Assembly (NCBI GenBank): GCA_965276635.1
Contig: CBDIBC010000005.1
Location: 1,178,001-1,242,000 of the forward strand
Origin: CBDIBC01 sp965276635
Lineage (GTDB): Bacteria; Actinomycetota; Acidimicrobiia; Acidimicrobiales; Palsa-688
DNA: 64,000 nucleotides
Reading direction: 5' to 3'
A program made the position numbers and the translations under genes. Below are positions 26,306 through 35,475 of this stretch, piece after piece. How positions within the stretch are numbered: position 1 is the first letter of the stretch; the number at the start of each line of letters is the position of its first letter. The notes below the pieces were generated by a model. That model searched no databases. It was not told the DNA's origin and saw only the letters and a list, made by a program, of their open reading frames with translations.

Positions 26306-27478
26306 TCACAGCCGCTCGAGGATCGTGCCCGTGGCCAGGCCCCCGCCACAGCACATCGTCACCAGCGCCGTGGTCTGGTCCCCACGGTGCAGCTCGTGAA
26401 CCGCCTTGGTGATCAGCACGGTCCCGGTGCTGCCGAGGGCATGTCCGAGCGCGATCGCCCCCCCGTTGGGATTGACCCGCTCGTGGTCGGGCTGGATCTC
26501 TCGCTCCCAGGCCAGGACCACGGACGCGAACGCCTCGTTGATCTCGATGAGATCCATGTCCGCGATGGTCATCTTGTTCCGTCCGAGGAGCCGGTTGGTG
26601 GCCGGGATGGGGCCGGTCAGCATCAGCTCCGGATCGCTGCCCACCAGGCAGGTGTCAACGACACGCGCCAGCGGCCGCAAGCCGAGCTCGTCCGCCTTCG
26701 ATCTGGTCACGAGCAGGACAGCCGAGGCGGCGTCGGCGATCTGGGAGGACGTCCCGGCCGTGTGCACACCGTCGGGGCGAGCCACCGGCTTGAGGTTCGT
26801 CAGGCCGGCGAGGGTCGTGTCGCGGGGGCACTCATCGACGGAGACGTGGTGGGTCGTGTCGAGCGGCTTTCCTTCCTCGTCGAGATCGGGAACGTCGACC
26901 TCGACGATCTGGCTTTCGAACCGGCCTTCGTGCACGGCATCCTTGGCGCGCGACTGTGAGTCGAGGCCGAGCTGATCGGTCTGCTGCCTGGTGATGCCCC
27001 ACCTGTCCGCGATGCGCTCGGCCGCCTCGAACTGTGTCGTGTACTCGAACCGGGCCCGGTAGGAGCGGGTGATCGATTTCCCCAGACCCTTCCCCAGGCT
27101 CGAGCCCATCGGGACGCGGGTCATGTTCTCCACCCCGCACGCCACGGCGACATCGATCACGCCGGCGGCCAGGAGCGCAGTGGCGACGTTGAACGCCTGC
27201 TGCGACGAGCCACATTGTGAGTCGACCGTGGTCGCCGCCGTCTCGATGGGGAAGCCGGCGATGAGCGACGCAGTGCGGGTCACGTTGAAGCTCTGCATCC
27301 CCACCTGGCCGATGCAGCCGCCGACGACCTGGTCGATGGCGGCCGGGTCGATCGTCGAGCGCTCGACGACCGCGCCCAGAGCTGCGGCCAGCATGTCGGC
27401 GGAGTGGAACCCCGACAGCCCCCCGCCCCGCCTTCCGATGGGCGTCCTCACGGCCTCGACCACCACGACGTCTTGCAC
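26306..27478 (-). CDS. Thiolase (acetyl-CoA acyltransferase)
   Basis: A 390-residue degradative thiolase. The acyl-accepting Cys is in VDSQCGSSQQAFNVA near residue 89, the His in NPNGGAIALGHALGSTG near 345 and the second Cys in VTMCCGGGLATGTILERL at the C-terminus; GVENMTRVPMGSS and EINEAFASVVLAWERE are also seen. It cleaves 3-ketoacyl-CoA to release acetyl- or propionyl-CoA. Start GTG 27478 follows AAGGAG by 6 bases; the palindrome at 27547 lies 70 bases upstream. First gene of operon D. Confidence 0.94.
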   Translation of the reverse strand: MQDVVVVEAVRTPIGRRGGGLSGFHSADMLAAALGAVVERSTIDPAAIDQVVGGCIGQVGMQSFNVTRTASLIAGFPIETAATTVDSQCGSSQQAFNVATALLAAGVIDVAVACGVENMTRVPMGSSLGKGLGKSITRSYRARFEYTTQFEAAERIADRWGITRQQTDQLGLDSQSRAKDAVHEGRFESQIVEVDVPDLDEEGKPLDTTHHVSVDECPRDTTLAGLTNLKPVARPDGVHTAGTSSQIADAASAVLLVTRSKADELGLRPLARVVDTCLVGSDPELMLTGPIPATNRLLGRNKMTIADMDLIEINEAFASVVLAWEREIQPDHERVNPNGGAIALGHALGSTGTVLITKAVHELHRGDQTTALVTMCCGGGLATGTILERL

Positions 27479-27546
27479 GACGGCTCCTTGCTCACAGGTC
27501 CGTGTACGGCACCGAACCCGTCTGGCCGGGCTCCCCCCGTACTCGT

Positions 27547-27558
27547 CCGACCGGTCGG
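27547..27558. promoter_or_regulatory. Palindromic operator D (CCGACCGGTCGG)
   Basis: A perfect palindrome upstream of the thiolase gene, with the extended sequence GTCCGACCGGTCGGTCGG shared with the sites at 23924 and 19228 (reverse strand). It marks the right border of the catabolic region; beyond it lies mobile-element debris. Confidence 0.8.
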
Positions 27559-27883
27559 TCGGCCGTGCTGCAAGCTACCACGTGCCGTGGAGCGGCCGCC
27601 GGGTGCTGCGAGCCCGGGGCGGGCCTTGCCGCACCATCTGTGGGTGAGGCCACCGGCGGCCTGCGTGCACGGTGCGAGGAGGACGAAGGTCGACGACCGA
27701 CTCCCCTCGGCCCGGATCGCGGTGATGCCACGAACCTCCGCGCCGTCACCCTTGAGCTTGGCGGCGACGTCCAGTGTGTGCGAGAGGACCTCGGGCGCAC
27801 CGCTCGGGGAACGATACGCGCGCTTGCAACCCGGGCGAACCGGCCACGCCCCAGCGCGGCCCAGCCGTTCGACCAGCCCGGCG

Positions 27884-28860
27884 TCAACTGAGCCAAGGCC
27901 CTTCGCCGCCTCGTCGAGGGCGTGGGGACACTCTTGCGGGCCAGGACGGTCGCAGAGCAGACCGCGGCCCGGCCGGACCGTCCGTCGGGTCCACGGCCGC
28001 ACCCGAGTGGAAGCGCCAGACATCGTCGGCCAGCGGCACGACCTCGTCCAGGAAGGCCTGGTGAGCGCCCTGGCCGGGATCCTCCACGGTCCCTTCCACG
28101 AACACCACGGCGAAGCGAGCCCGTCGGCCGTCGGGCTTCGGCGCAACACCCGACCCATGCGTTGGATCATCTGACGTCGCGAGCGGCTGGCGCCGGCGAT
28201 CACCGCCAGGTCGGCGGCGGGCACGTCGACGCCCTCGTCGAGCACGCGGGGCGCAGCAATCACGTCGGGGTCGCCACCACCGAAGCCTGCCAGCACTTCC
28301 CGCCTGTCCTCCCGGGTCAGCCCTGAGTGCACGACCGCGGACCGGAGGCCCCGCTGAGCCAGCACCTGGGTATAGGTTCCACCACCCTCGCCAGCGGCCC
28401 GGCCACCGAGGCGGCAAGGTCGTACACCACGGTCGCGTTGCAGGCGCGGAGCCACCGGTCAGCCTGGTCAGGCCTCAGATCGAGCTCGCCCTGGACGTCG
28501 AGCAATGGCGGACGCCGCCGTCGGCGCTCAAGGCGCGCTCGGTTCGGGCGACGATGCCCTTGGGTCGGTCGCCAGCCAGCCCGGCCGGGAGCGGACCGGC
28601 CGGTACGAACCCGCCAACCACAAGATGGCTTCCGTAGCGGCGCCACGGAGGGCCAGGCGCATGGCGGGCTCGGCAACCTGCTGATCAGTCGTGACCGGGC
28701 CGACGCGGGCGTCGAGGCTCGACACGACCCAAGGCAACGGGCCCGACGCAGTGGCCAGGGCAGCCCGCACCTCCCCGTCGAAACGATGCACGATCTGGCC
28801 GGCATTCTGAGCGGTGAAACCTGCGTCGTTCGCCAGCAGCAAGCCATCTCCGGCCACTGC
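27884..28860 (-). pseudogene. Superfamily II helicase remnant, frameshifted
   Basis: Three different leftward frames hold pieces of one protein. Near 28360-28510: LLDVQGELDLRPDQADRWLRAC and ATVVYDLAASVAGPLARVVEP. Near 28150-28380, in another frame: VVHSGLTREDRREVLAGFGGGDPDVIAAPRVLDEGVDVP and MIQRMGRVLRR, the helicase C-terminal domain with motifs V and VI of the XPB/RecQ-like type. Downstream, back in another frame: KPDGRRARFAVVFVEGTVEDPGQGAH and FLDEVVPLADDVW. At least two frameshifts separate them and no ATPase (Walker A) part is seen, so the gene is dead and truncated. Confidence 0.7.
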
Positions 28861-28968
28861 CGAACCTTGCGGACCCAGCGCATGCGGCTGGTCGACCCTC
28901 GCTCCTTACCGGTCACCTGGGCAGGTGGGATAGGCGTGGACCCTCCTGGCACATACCGTGCTCCATCC

Positions 28969-28980
28969 CATACTGGTATG
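28969..28980. promoter_or_regulatory. Inverted repeat CATAC-TG-GTATG before the MazEF pair
   Basis: Perfect 5-bp arms around a TG centre, 9 bases before the antitoxin ATG at 28990; a further half-like ACATACC lies at 28951. Ribbon-helix-helix antitoxins repress their own operons at such sites (family knowledge), so this is a probable operator. Confidence 0.55.
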
Positions 28981-28989
28981 CTGATCTGG

Positions 28990-29244
28990 ATGTCCACCGA
29001 ACAGATCGCTATCCGGCTCCCGGAGGAGCTTCTCGGCGAGCTCGACGCACTCGTCGCACGTGGGATCTATACGAGCCGGGCCGCGGCCGTCCGAGCTGGG
29101 GTCGAAGCTATCACGGCGCTCGAGCGCCGCCAGCAGACTGACCGAGCCATCGTCGCAGGCTACCGCCGCACTCCCCCCACGTCGGCCGAGCATGACGCCG
29201 CCACTGCTTCGCTCCGAGACGCCATCGCCGAGGAATCCTGGTGA
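28990..29244 (+). CDS. Ribbon-helix-helix antitoxin (type II TA)
   Basis: An 84-residue protein with the N-terminal strand EQIAIRLPEELLGELDALVARGIYTSRAAAVRAGVEAI, characteristic of ribbon-helix-helix antitoxins, and an acidic flexible C-terminus ending LRDAIAEESW for toxin binding. ATG 28990; the last codons overlap the toxin start (GTGA at 29241). Stability modules of this type are common in integrated elements. Confidence 0.9.
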   Translation: MSTEQIAIRLPEELLGELDALVARGIYTSRAAAVRAGVEAITALERRQQTDRAIVAGYRRTPPTSAEHDAATASLRDAIAEESW

Positions 29245-29558
29245 GCGGACCTCGTCGTGGGGAGGTGTGGTGGGGCGAGATCGAGGATCTCGGACGCCGC
29301 CCCTTCCTGGTCATGACCAGGTCAGCGGCGATCCCTGTCCTCAATCACGTACTTGCGGCCCCGGTGACTCGCACGGTGCGGAACATCCCAACGGAGGTTT
29401 CGCTCGGTCCCGACGACGGGATGCCCGCGGAGTGCGCCGCAAGTTTCGACAATCTGCGTGTCGTGCCAAAGGCCTATCTCGTGGACCGCATCTGCGTGCT
29501 GGAACCTACTCGCCTGCTGGAGGCGTGCACCGCTCTTCGCTCCTCGGTCGACTGCTGA
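29241..29558 (+). CDS. MazF/PemK-type mRNA interferase toxin
   Basis: A 105-residue toxin. Seen: RRGEVWWGEIEDLGRRPFLVMTRSAAIPVLNHVLAAPVT, then PTEVSLGPDDGMPAECAASFDNLRVVPKAYLVDRI, matching the beta-barrel of MazF including the conserved xEVSLGxxDGLP-ECxAxxDNL block. It would cleave mRNA when its antitoxin is lost. GTG start coupled to the antitoxin by a 4-bp overlap. Confidence 0.92.
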   Translation: MSGPRRGEVWWGEIEDLGRRPFLVMTRSAAIPVLNHVLAAPVTRTVRNIPTEVSLGPDDGMPAECAASFDNLRVVPKAYLVDRICVLEPTRLLEACTALRSSVDC

Positions 29559-30284
29559 GTTTCGTGAATGGGTTGTCCCGTATGTGGCCGAGCAGAACAA
29601 GTCGGTCGCGGGCGCAGCTACCACGAGTTCTTCGGCGGCAATCGTCAATCCAGCCAAGCTGCCAGGCCCTTCCCCTCTCCCGATGGAGACCAGGACATAA
29701 AGAGCCAGCATCACGCCGGCTTGGTCGCGATCGAGGCCGCGACCGGAGGGTCAGCGGCCGATCAGGACACGTACCACGACAGCTCGCTCGCCGTCGCCCT
29801 GCAGGGCATGCACGGCGCCGGCGATGACCACGACGTCACCAGGGCTACTGGGGCGAGGGCTGGTTGACGACGGTGTCACCGGTCGTCCCTCGATGACCAA
29901 TAGTGTCAGCTCGGCCGTCGTCGACGACAGGTCCTTCGACCAGCTGGTCGTAGCCATGATGCGGTCGTCGAGGCTGCTAATGGCTGCGTCGAGCCGGTGC
30001 TCGGGCACCCCTGCCAAACCCCTTTTCGTTGTGACCCCTCATGAGGCCACACAGCTCGGTGGGGGCCGACGCCCGGCACCGACCTGCTTATCACCGAGCA
30101 AGCCTCGGCTTGGCCGTGCCATCACCGCACCCGGGTACCGGGCACCCATCGTTCCCATCTTGAGCGGCTCCGCCGTCGACAGCGTGATTACGTACTCGGC
30201 GGTCTGCATCGTTGCCGGTCCCTGGTCCTGGGCGCCAGCGGGCCTGTGCTGGCGCCCAGAATGCCAGGTCAGCGGGCTGCTCCT
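29559..30284. other. Non-coding or decayed stretch with one weak leftward ORF
   Basis: No convincing gene. A leftward frame at 29751-30017 (88 codons) ends with GDVVVIAGAVHALQGDGERAVVVRVLIGR, which looks protein-like but matches nothing I can name and has no clear ribosome binding site; it may be the tail of a lost gene. Confidence 0.4.
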
Positions 30285-31170
30285 GCGATGTAGGAGGACA
30301 CGATGTAGGTAGCATGACGGTCGAGGGAGACCCTCGCCCGGTCACACCACGTGGTCGTGCGCGGATCGGCGTGAGGCACGGCTTCTTGCACGTCGCGCAG
30401 CGGGACTCCCGCGTCGAGGGCGGCGGTGATGAACGCGTGTCGAAGCGTGTGCGGGCCGATCGGCTTGACGACGCCGGCCCGGCGGGCGAAACGCCGGACG
30501 ATGCGAGCTGCGCCGTGACGGTCGAGGCGCTGGCGGCCCTTGTCGTGAAGATCGGGCTAGCGGACCGTTCGCCGACGGCCAGGTCGACCGGGCGAGCGGC
30601 ACGCGGCGCGAGCGGGATGGTGCGGTCTTGTCGCCCTTGCGAACAGTGGTGAGCGTCCGATGTCCTCTTTCGACGCCGAGGGCCTCGACATCTGCCCCGA
30701 TCACTTCGGACACCCTCAATCCGTTGAGCGCCAGCAGCGAGATCAGCGCGTGCTCGCCGGCCGGGCCGAGCCCGGCGGCAGCGAGAAGCGAGCCGACCTC
30801 GTTGCGGTCCAGTCGATGGCGTAAGCCTCGTCGTCGATCCGTGGGCCGGCGGACATGGACAGCCGGGAGTGGGCGATGAGGCCTTCCTCTTCGGCGTAGC
30901 GGTAGAAGCCGGTCACGGTGCATAGCCGCCGGGCGATCGTCGCCGTCACCCGGCCCTCGGCTTCGAGCTCCCATTCGAAGGTCTCGATGTCACTGCGGCA
31001 GACCTCGAACAGCCCGAGGCGGCGCAGCTCGCAGAAGACGACGAACTGGCGCAGATCGAGCGCCTGGGCGTCGCGGGTGAGGCCCGGTAGCCGCCGAGGC
31101 AACATGTTCAGGATCGATCAGGCCGGGGTCGTAGACGACAACGGCGGTCGATGCGACGGTGGTCACGGCA
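30285..31170 (-). pseudogene. Tyrosine recombinase/integrase, multiply frameshifted
   Basis: Pieces of one phage-type integrase appear in successive leftward frames: VYDPGLIDPEHVASAA (near 31100), then the core-binding segment LDLRQFVVFCELRRLGLFEVCRSDIETFEWELEAEGRVT and LCTVTGFYRYAEEEGLIAHS (30840-31080), then LDRNEVGSLLAAAGLGPAGEHALISLLALNGLRVSEVIGADVE with the first catalytic Arg (30660-30830), and finally HTLRHAFITAALDAGVPLRDVQEAVPHADPRTT and SLDRHATYIVSSY with the HxxR, His and Tyr (30300-30460). At least three frameshifts make it non-functional. It may be the integrase of one of the elements lost from this island. Confidence 0.8.
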
Positions 31171-31388
31171 TACCTCCCGAGTCGATGGGACTCTGGGACG
31201 AGGCGACCGGGCCCCATGTGAATGAGACCACCACCGTAGCGATGTTCCCGACCGGCGGTTTTCGTCGCCACCGGACGCTTGCTCCTGCAAGCATCCGGTG
31301 GCTCGCTCCGGCAGATCCGTGAGGGACAGACGCGATCGCCATCTCGGTTCCTGAAGGGGATCGGCCACCGAGATCCACTCCGAGCGAT

Positions 31389-31700
31389 TCAGAGGTCAAG
31401 GACGAGTCGCAGGGCTGCCTCGACGTGTCGTAGTTCGTCGAAGGCGAGATGGCCCAAGCTGTCTCCAAGACGGCCCGGATCAACCGCTGCCGTTTGCTCG
31501 GCCAGCACGCGTGTCGTTCGTCCGTCGATCTCTACGTCCGGGCGGAAACTCGCCGGACGTGCCGACGTTGACGTCGGAGCGACCAGCCAGGTCGAGAGCG
31601 GGAACTGGTCGGACTGGACGACCACGGCGGACCGGGGGCTTCGCTGCTCGTGCCCGCGTGGGTCTCGAGGTGCACGCAGCCGGTAGACCTCACCACGCAC
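31389..31700 (-). CDS. MazF/PemK-type toxin (second TA pair)
   Basis: A 103-residue toxin starting GTG 31700 (MRGEVYRLRAP) with RSPRSAVVVQSDQFPLSTWLVAPTSTSARPASFRPDVEIDG, TRVLAEQTAAVDPGRLGDSLGHLAFDELRHVEAALRLVLDL. This is the short actinobacterial MazF form. Its start lies within the last codons of the antitoxin gene (11-bp overlap). A longer frame to 31799 is the shadow of the antitoxin. Confidence 0.88.
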   Translation of the reverse strand: MRGEVYRLRAPRDPRGHEQRSPRSAVVVQSDQFPLSTWLVAPTSTSARPASFRPDVEIDGRTTRVLAEQTAAVDPGRLGDSLGHLAFDELRHVEAALRLVLDL

Positions 31701-31923
31701 GCAGGCTCTCCATGTCCCGCAGGACCTGTGCCGCTTCGGCCCGGTCCTGTTCGTCGGCGGCCAACGCCTCGGCCTCGGCACGAAGCACCAACCGGGCACG
31801 CTTGCGAGCCGCGTCGATCAAGGCCGCCCGCACCGCGGTTGATACCGGTGTGCCGTCATGGGTTAACACCGCCAGTGCTCGGGCTGCGTCCTCATCGGGA
31901 CGGAAGGTGATCGTGTCAGCCAT
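31690..31923 (-). CDS. Antitoxin of the second MazF pair
   Basis: A 77-residue protein: MADTITFRPDEDAARALAVLTHDGTPVSTAVRAALIDAA, a ribbon-helix-helix-like N-terminus, followed by an Ala/Glu-rich helix ending AAQVLRDMESLRAW. ATG 31923 is used; upstream in-frame ATG 31941 is possible. It overlaps the toxin gene as expected for a type II pair. Confidence 0.85.
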   Translation of the reverse strand: MADTITFRPDEDAARALAVLTHDGTPVSTAVRAALIDAARKRARLVLRAEAEALAADEQDRAEAAQVLRDMESLRAW

Positions 31924-31982
31924 ACCGAGCACCGTAAACACAATCTGTAAGACAGAAGTCGTCCGTATGCCGTTCTACGGGT

Positions 31983-32743
31983 ATGACAACCGGGCTGGGC
32001 GCGTTGTTCTGTCGGCCGGGGGTGCCCGTGGTGGGCACTCAGCCGGCTTGGGCGCTACCGCTGGCGTTCAAGCGGGCCGGCGATGACAGCGGCCCCGACG
32101 CGGTCATGGACCGGATCGCCTTGTCGCACAAGGCCCGCCGGTCGCTGCTCAAGTCGCGTCAGCACATCTTGAACGAGGCAGAGTCGGTGCTCATCGCCCT
32201 CCCCGAAGACATCCAGGAGCGGCTGGGCGACACCACCGACGTCCGCCGCCGTCTCAGCGCCCTCGCCGGCCTGGATCGCACCGGCATGACCGACCCGGTC
32301 GTGGTGCTGCGCCGCGAGATGTTGGACCAGACCGCCGCCGACGTCGCCGAGTTCGACCGGCGCGACAAACACGCCACCGAGGCCCTCGTTGAGGCCGGCG
32401 ACCCCCGACGCTTCACCGAGGGTGGTGACGCCCGCTTCAACGGCACGGCGCCACTCCCCGCATCATCGGGTGAAGGAGACAGCGAACCGGTCCGGCACCG
32501 CCTCAACCAGCAAGGCAACCGGGCCACCAACGCGGTCCTGCACCGCATGGCCGTCACCCAACTTCGCTGCGACCCACCGGCGCGGGAGCTCTACGAGAAG
32601 TCCCCGCCGCAACGGCCACACCAAGCGGGAGGCGATGCCGGTCCTCAAGCGCCACCTGAGCAACGTCGTCCACCGACGGATGCTCGCCAACTGGAACACC
32701 CACAACGGACAAACCGGCCATCTTCAAGAAGTCGCGTGACATA
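31983..32743 (+). pseudogene. IS110-family transposase remnant
   Basis: The rightward frame contains AGDPRRFTEGGDARFNGTAPLPASSGEG, VRHRLNQQGNRATNAVLHRMAVTQLRCDPPARELYEK, the C-terminal conserved block of IS110-type transposases (GTAP-PASSG, HRLN-GNR-N). After ELYEK the reading moves to another frame with RNGHTKREAMPVLKRHLSNVVHRRML, the family's C-terminus. The N-terminal RuvC-like DEDD part is missing. A frameshift and truncation show it is inactive. Confidence 0.8.
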
Positions 32744-32776
32744 GGAGCGTCAGTAAAGTGGGCTCCGCGAAGGCCG

Positions 32777-33643
32777 TCAGGTCGCCGTGCCGGCATCCTC
32801 CTGCTCGGGAACGAACTGGCTCGCCACAAAAGTCGCGCCCTGCGGGTCGGCGATCACGGCCATCCGCACCCACGGCGCGTCGAACGGCCCGGCGACGACC
32901 GTGCCCCGCAAGGCGGCGGTGCGCTCGGCAGCCGCGTCGGCGTCGTCGACGCCGAACGTGACGCCCCAGTGTGCTGGCGTGTCCGGCTGATCGTCGCCGA
33001 GCACGTTCAGCGACGCGACGACGTCCGCGAAGCCGGCCGGTGCGCCCACTGCGGCGTTGCGCTCGCGCGTGCCGGGGTTGATCGCTTCCAAGAAGTCGCC
33101 GTAGCCGGGCAGCGTCCACGCCGTGAAGCCGCCGTCCATCTCGAGCGTCGTCCAGCCGAAGATGGCGCCGTAGAAGACCTTTGCCCGCTCGGGATCGCGC
33201 GTGTGGAGGTCGTTGAAGTTGACGGCGCCGTGCTCGTTGACGACGGTCGCTCCGCGGTGGCGGTTGGGCTGCCACACGCTGAACACCGCCCCCTCCGGAT
33301 CGCTGCAGACCGCCATCCGGCCGGCGTCGAAGACGTCGAAGGGCTCAGACAGGACGGCGCCGCCCGCCTGACGCACCTTCTCCGCTGTGGCGTCCGCCCG
33401 TTCCACCCAGACGTAGGTGTTCCATGTCGCGATTGGCGGCGCGCCCTCCGGCACGGAACTGACGGCGGCGACGTCATGGCCCCGGATGCGGGCGGCGAAG
33501 TAGTGTGCCCCGGACTCCGGCGGCATCTGGTCCTCCAGCTCCCACCCGAACAGCCCGCGGTAGAACTCGGCTGCCGCCTGCGGGTCAGGCTGGTTGGTGT
33601 CGACCCAGCACGGCACACCGGGGATGTAGCGGTCCTGCGTCAT
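32777..33643 (-). CDS. VOC family protein with two glyoxalase-fold domains
   Basis: A 288-residue protein with two similar halves. The first starts PGVPCWVDTNQPDPQAAAEFYRGLFGWELED and ends CSDPEGAVFSVWQP; the second starts AVNFNDLHTRDPERAKVFYGAIFGWTTLEM and ends IADPQGATFVASQF. Both carry the pattern of vicinal-oxygen-chelate domains, as in CFP-30B-like proteins. Substrate unknown. ATG 33643 is preferred because GGAGG lies 8 bases before it. It is one of the few intact ordinary genes in the island. Confidence 0.9.
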   Translation of the reverse strand: MTQDRYIPGVPCWVDTNQPDPQAAAEFYRGLFGWELEDQMPPESGAHYFAARIRGHDVAAVSSVPEGAPPIATWNTYVWVERADATAEKVRQAGGAVLSEPFDVFDAGRMAVCSDPEGAVFSVWQPNRHRGATVVNEHGAVNFNDLHTRDPERAKVFYGAIFGWTTLEMDGGFTAWTLPGYGDFLEAINPGTRERNAAVGAPAGFADVVASLNVLGDDQPDTPAHWGVTFGVDDADAAAERTAALRGTVVAGPFDAPWVRMAVIADPQGATFVASQFVPEQEDAGTAT

Positions 33644-33919
33644 CTGCGCTGCCTCCAAGATTGGGGATCGATCCGTTGAGCCTATGGTCTTCTGCGGTCA
33701 GGCTCTATCCGCAAATCGCGACCTGTCCAACTGGTCCGCGCGCAGTCCCGCACCGCCATGCGGCTACGGGCTGCCGCCGAGCCGTCGCCCAGTTGAGCCT
33801 ACGGGCTGCCTCCCAGCCGGTCGACCAGTTGCGCCTTCGGCAACCCGTGGCGCTCGAGCAGGTCGCGATCCGGTTCCGCCAGGTGGCCGGCAACAAGGAC
33901 ACAACGATCTGGTCGTCAC

Positions 33920-34132
33920 CCCACGCACCTCCAAGCTCCAGCCACCACCCGAGCCTGCGATCCTGCCCGTCCTGCTCACCGTCAACAGGCCGCCCAGCAA
34001 CTGGGCATCGGGCGCAGCACCCTCTACACGCTCCTTCTCAGCGGTCAAATCGACTCAGTCAAGATCGGCGGCTGCCGACGAGTGCCGGTCGCCGCCATCG
34101 ATACCTACGTGCGGGGCCTGATCCGAGCCTGA
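33920..34132 (+). pseudogene. Excisionase-like helix-turn-helix protein, frameshifted
   Basis: The end of the frame reads QAAQQLGIGRSTLYTLLLSGQIDSVKIGGCRRVPVAAIDTYVRGLIRA and a stop, a standard MerR/excisionase-type DNA-binding domain. The expected beginning, PEPAILPVLLTV, lies in a different frame, with the break near 33984 (one base missing where AAG CAG would be expected). It stands directly before an integrase remnant, the usual xis-int order. Confidence 0.7.
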
Positions 34133-34230
34133 ACGCATCCTTGCCACCGCCGCACCAGCATGGAACGCTGCACGTGTCGCGTGACCGTTCGGCGTGGCGA
34201 CCGCCCCTGCGCACCCGGCCGGACCCGGAG

Positions 34231-35180
34231 ATGACATGGCACGTGACCAAGTCCCGCACCACAGAAGGTGAATGGCGGTGGCGAGTGTGCTGGCGCAGCG
34301 AGGGCCGCGGCCGTGAACGCTGGTTCCGCCGGGCCAAGGACGCCGACGCCTACCGGCGCAAGGTCGAATCCGATCAGGTCAACGGAACATCCGTCGACCC
34401 AGACCGGGGCGCCATCCTCTTCGGCCATTACGCCGAGGACCGGCTGGCCACCCGCCGGCGGGTAGACGGCCGTCCCCTAGCGCCGCGCACCGTCGAGCTG
34501 TACCGAGCCCTCCTCGACCGCCGCCTCCTGCCCGAGTTCGCACGCGCCCCGCTCACCGCCATCCGCCCCGAACGCGTCCGCGCCTGGCACGCGGAGGTGA
34601 CCGATAGCTCCACGGCCCTGCAAGCAGCGAAGGCCTACCGGCTGCTGCGCGCCATACTCAACACCGCAGTCGAAGACGGACGCCTTCCTGCGAACCCCTG
34701 CCGGGTGCGAGGAGGCGGCGTCGAGCGCAGGCCCGAGCGTCCCTTCGTCGACGCCGAGATCGTCGTCGCCCTGGCCAACGCCATCGAACCCCGCTACCGA
34801 GCACTGCTGCGCCTAGCCGGCTTCGGCGGCTTGCGTCTCGGTGAGCTCCTCGCGCTCAAGCCAACGGACATCGAACTCAAGACTGGAATCATCCGCGTTC
34901 ACGCCCAGGCCGTCGAGCTGAAGAACGGAGAACGGATCGTCAGCAGTCCCAAGACCGACGGCGGCCGACGACGGTTCACCTCCCGGCCCTCGTCACCACC
35001 ACTCTCTAGGGGAGCACCTGGCCGCCTTTCCGCAAGTCGACGATGGCGTGATCTTTACCGGACCCCTCTCCGGAGGCCTCCGCCGCGCCACCTTCTATAG
35101 GGCATGGCACCAGGCCCGCGCCGCAGCCAGCGTCCCCGAGCTGCACCTGCACGACCTCCGGCACGCGGCGCCTCGGGACC
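34231..35180 (+). pseudogene. Tyrosine-type integrase, frameshifted and 3'-truncated
   Basis: ATG 34231 opens MTWHVTKSRTTEGEWRWRVCWRSEGRGRERWF, a typical AP2-like arm-binding start, followed by a core-binding domain and RYRALLRLAGFGGLRLGELLALKPTDIELKTGIIRVH with the first catalytic Arg. Near 34985 the frame breaks; the next frame continues LAAFPQVDDGVIFTGPLSGGLRRATFYRAWHQARAAASVPELHLHDLRHA, i.e. up to the HxxR motif, and then homology stops where an IS256 fragment begins. The catalytic Tyr is missing. Probably the integrase of a former integrative element. Confidence 0.85.
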
Positions 35181-35292
35181 GGGCGGGAACCTTCGAGCCG
35201 CAGATCGTCCGCAAGCGTCAACGCCGGCTCGGCGGGGTCGACGAGATGGTGTGCTCGCTGTTTGCGAACGGCCTCACTCACGGGCAGATTTA
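35181..35292 (+). pseudogene. IS256-family transposase fragment
   Basis: In the same frame as the integrase end, the sequence changes to GTFEPQIVRKRQRRLGGVDEMVCSLFANGLTHGQI, which is the conserved N-terminal-region segment of IS256-type (MULE-like) transposases, ending at a TAG. Only this scrap remains, between the integrase remnant and an IS1380 end. Confidence 0.65.
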
Positions 35293-35294
35293 GG

Positions 35295-35475
35295 CCTGGA
35301 TCCACCGAAACGGTAGGGCCAGATGGGCTTGACTATCCGCGAAAAAGGTGCCCTGACCTGGGATGATAGCGATTGCGAGACCGCTGTTCACCCCAAGGTC
35401 GGAGGCACCTTTTCGATGCGAACATCATGCCAGGTTCTGGACCGTATGGAGGTGGTCTTCGACGACACCAACGCC
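35295..35475 (+). mobile_element. IS1380-family left-end remnant
   Basis: This stretch resembles the left end of the IS1380 copy at 42578: an end CCTGGATCCACCG versus CCCGAATCCACCG, then TATCCGCGAAA followed by GGTGCC and TGACCTGGGA in both copies, then GCACCTTTTCGATG before the transposase ATG. The start of the transposase (LDRMEVVFDDTNA versus LDRIGVTFDDGRL) is recognisable for about 20 residues, after which similarity is lost. Confidence 0.7.

Noticed and set aside
14723..27558. Reading the four CCGACCGGTCGG sites as random GC-rich palindromes
   Set aside because: They share more than the 12-bp core, occur only before first genes of leftward units, and no others were noticed in 64 kb.
29751..30017. 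Leftward 88-codon ORF
   Set aside because: No recognised domain, no ribosome binding site and it lies in decayed surroundings; mentioned only as a weak ORF within the gap entry.
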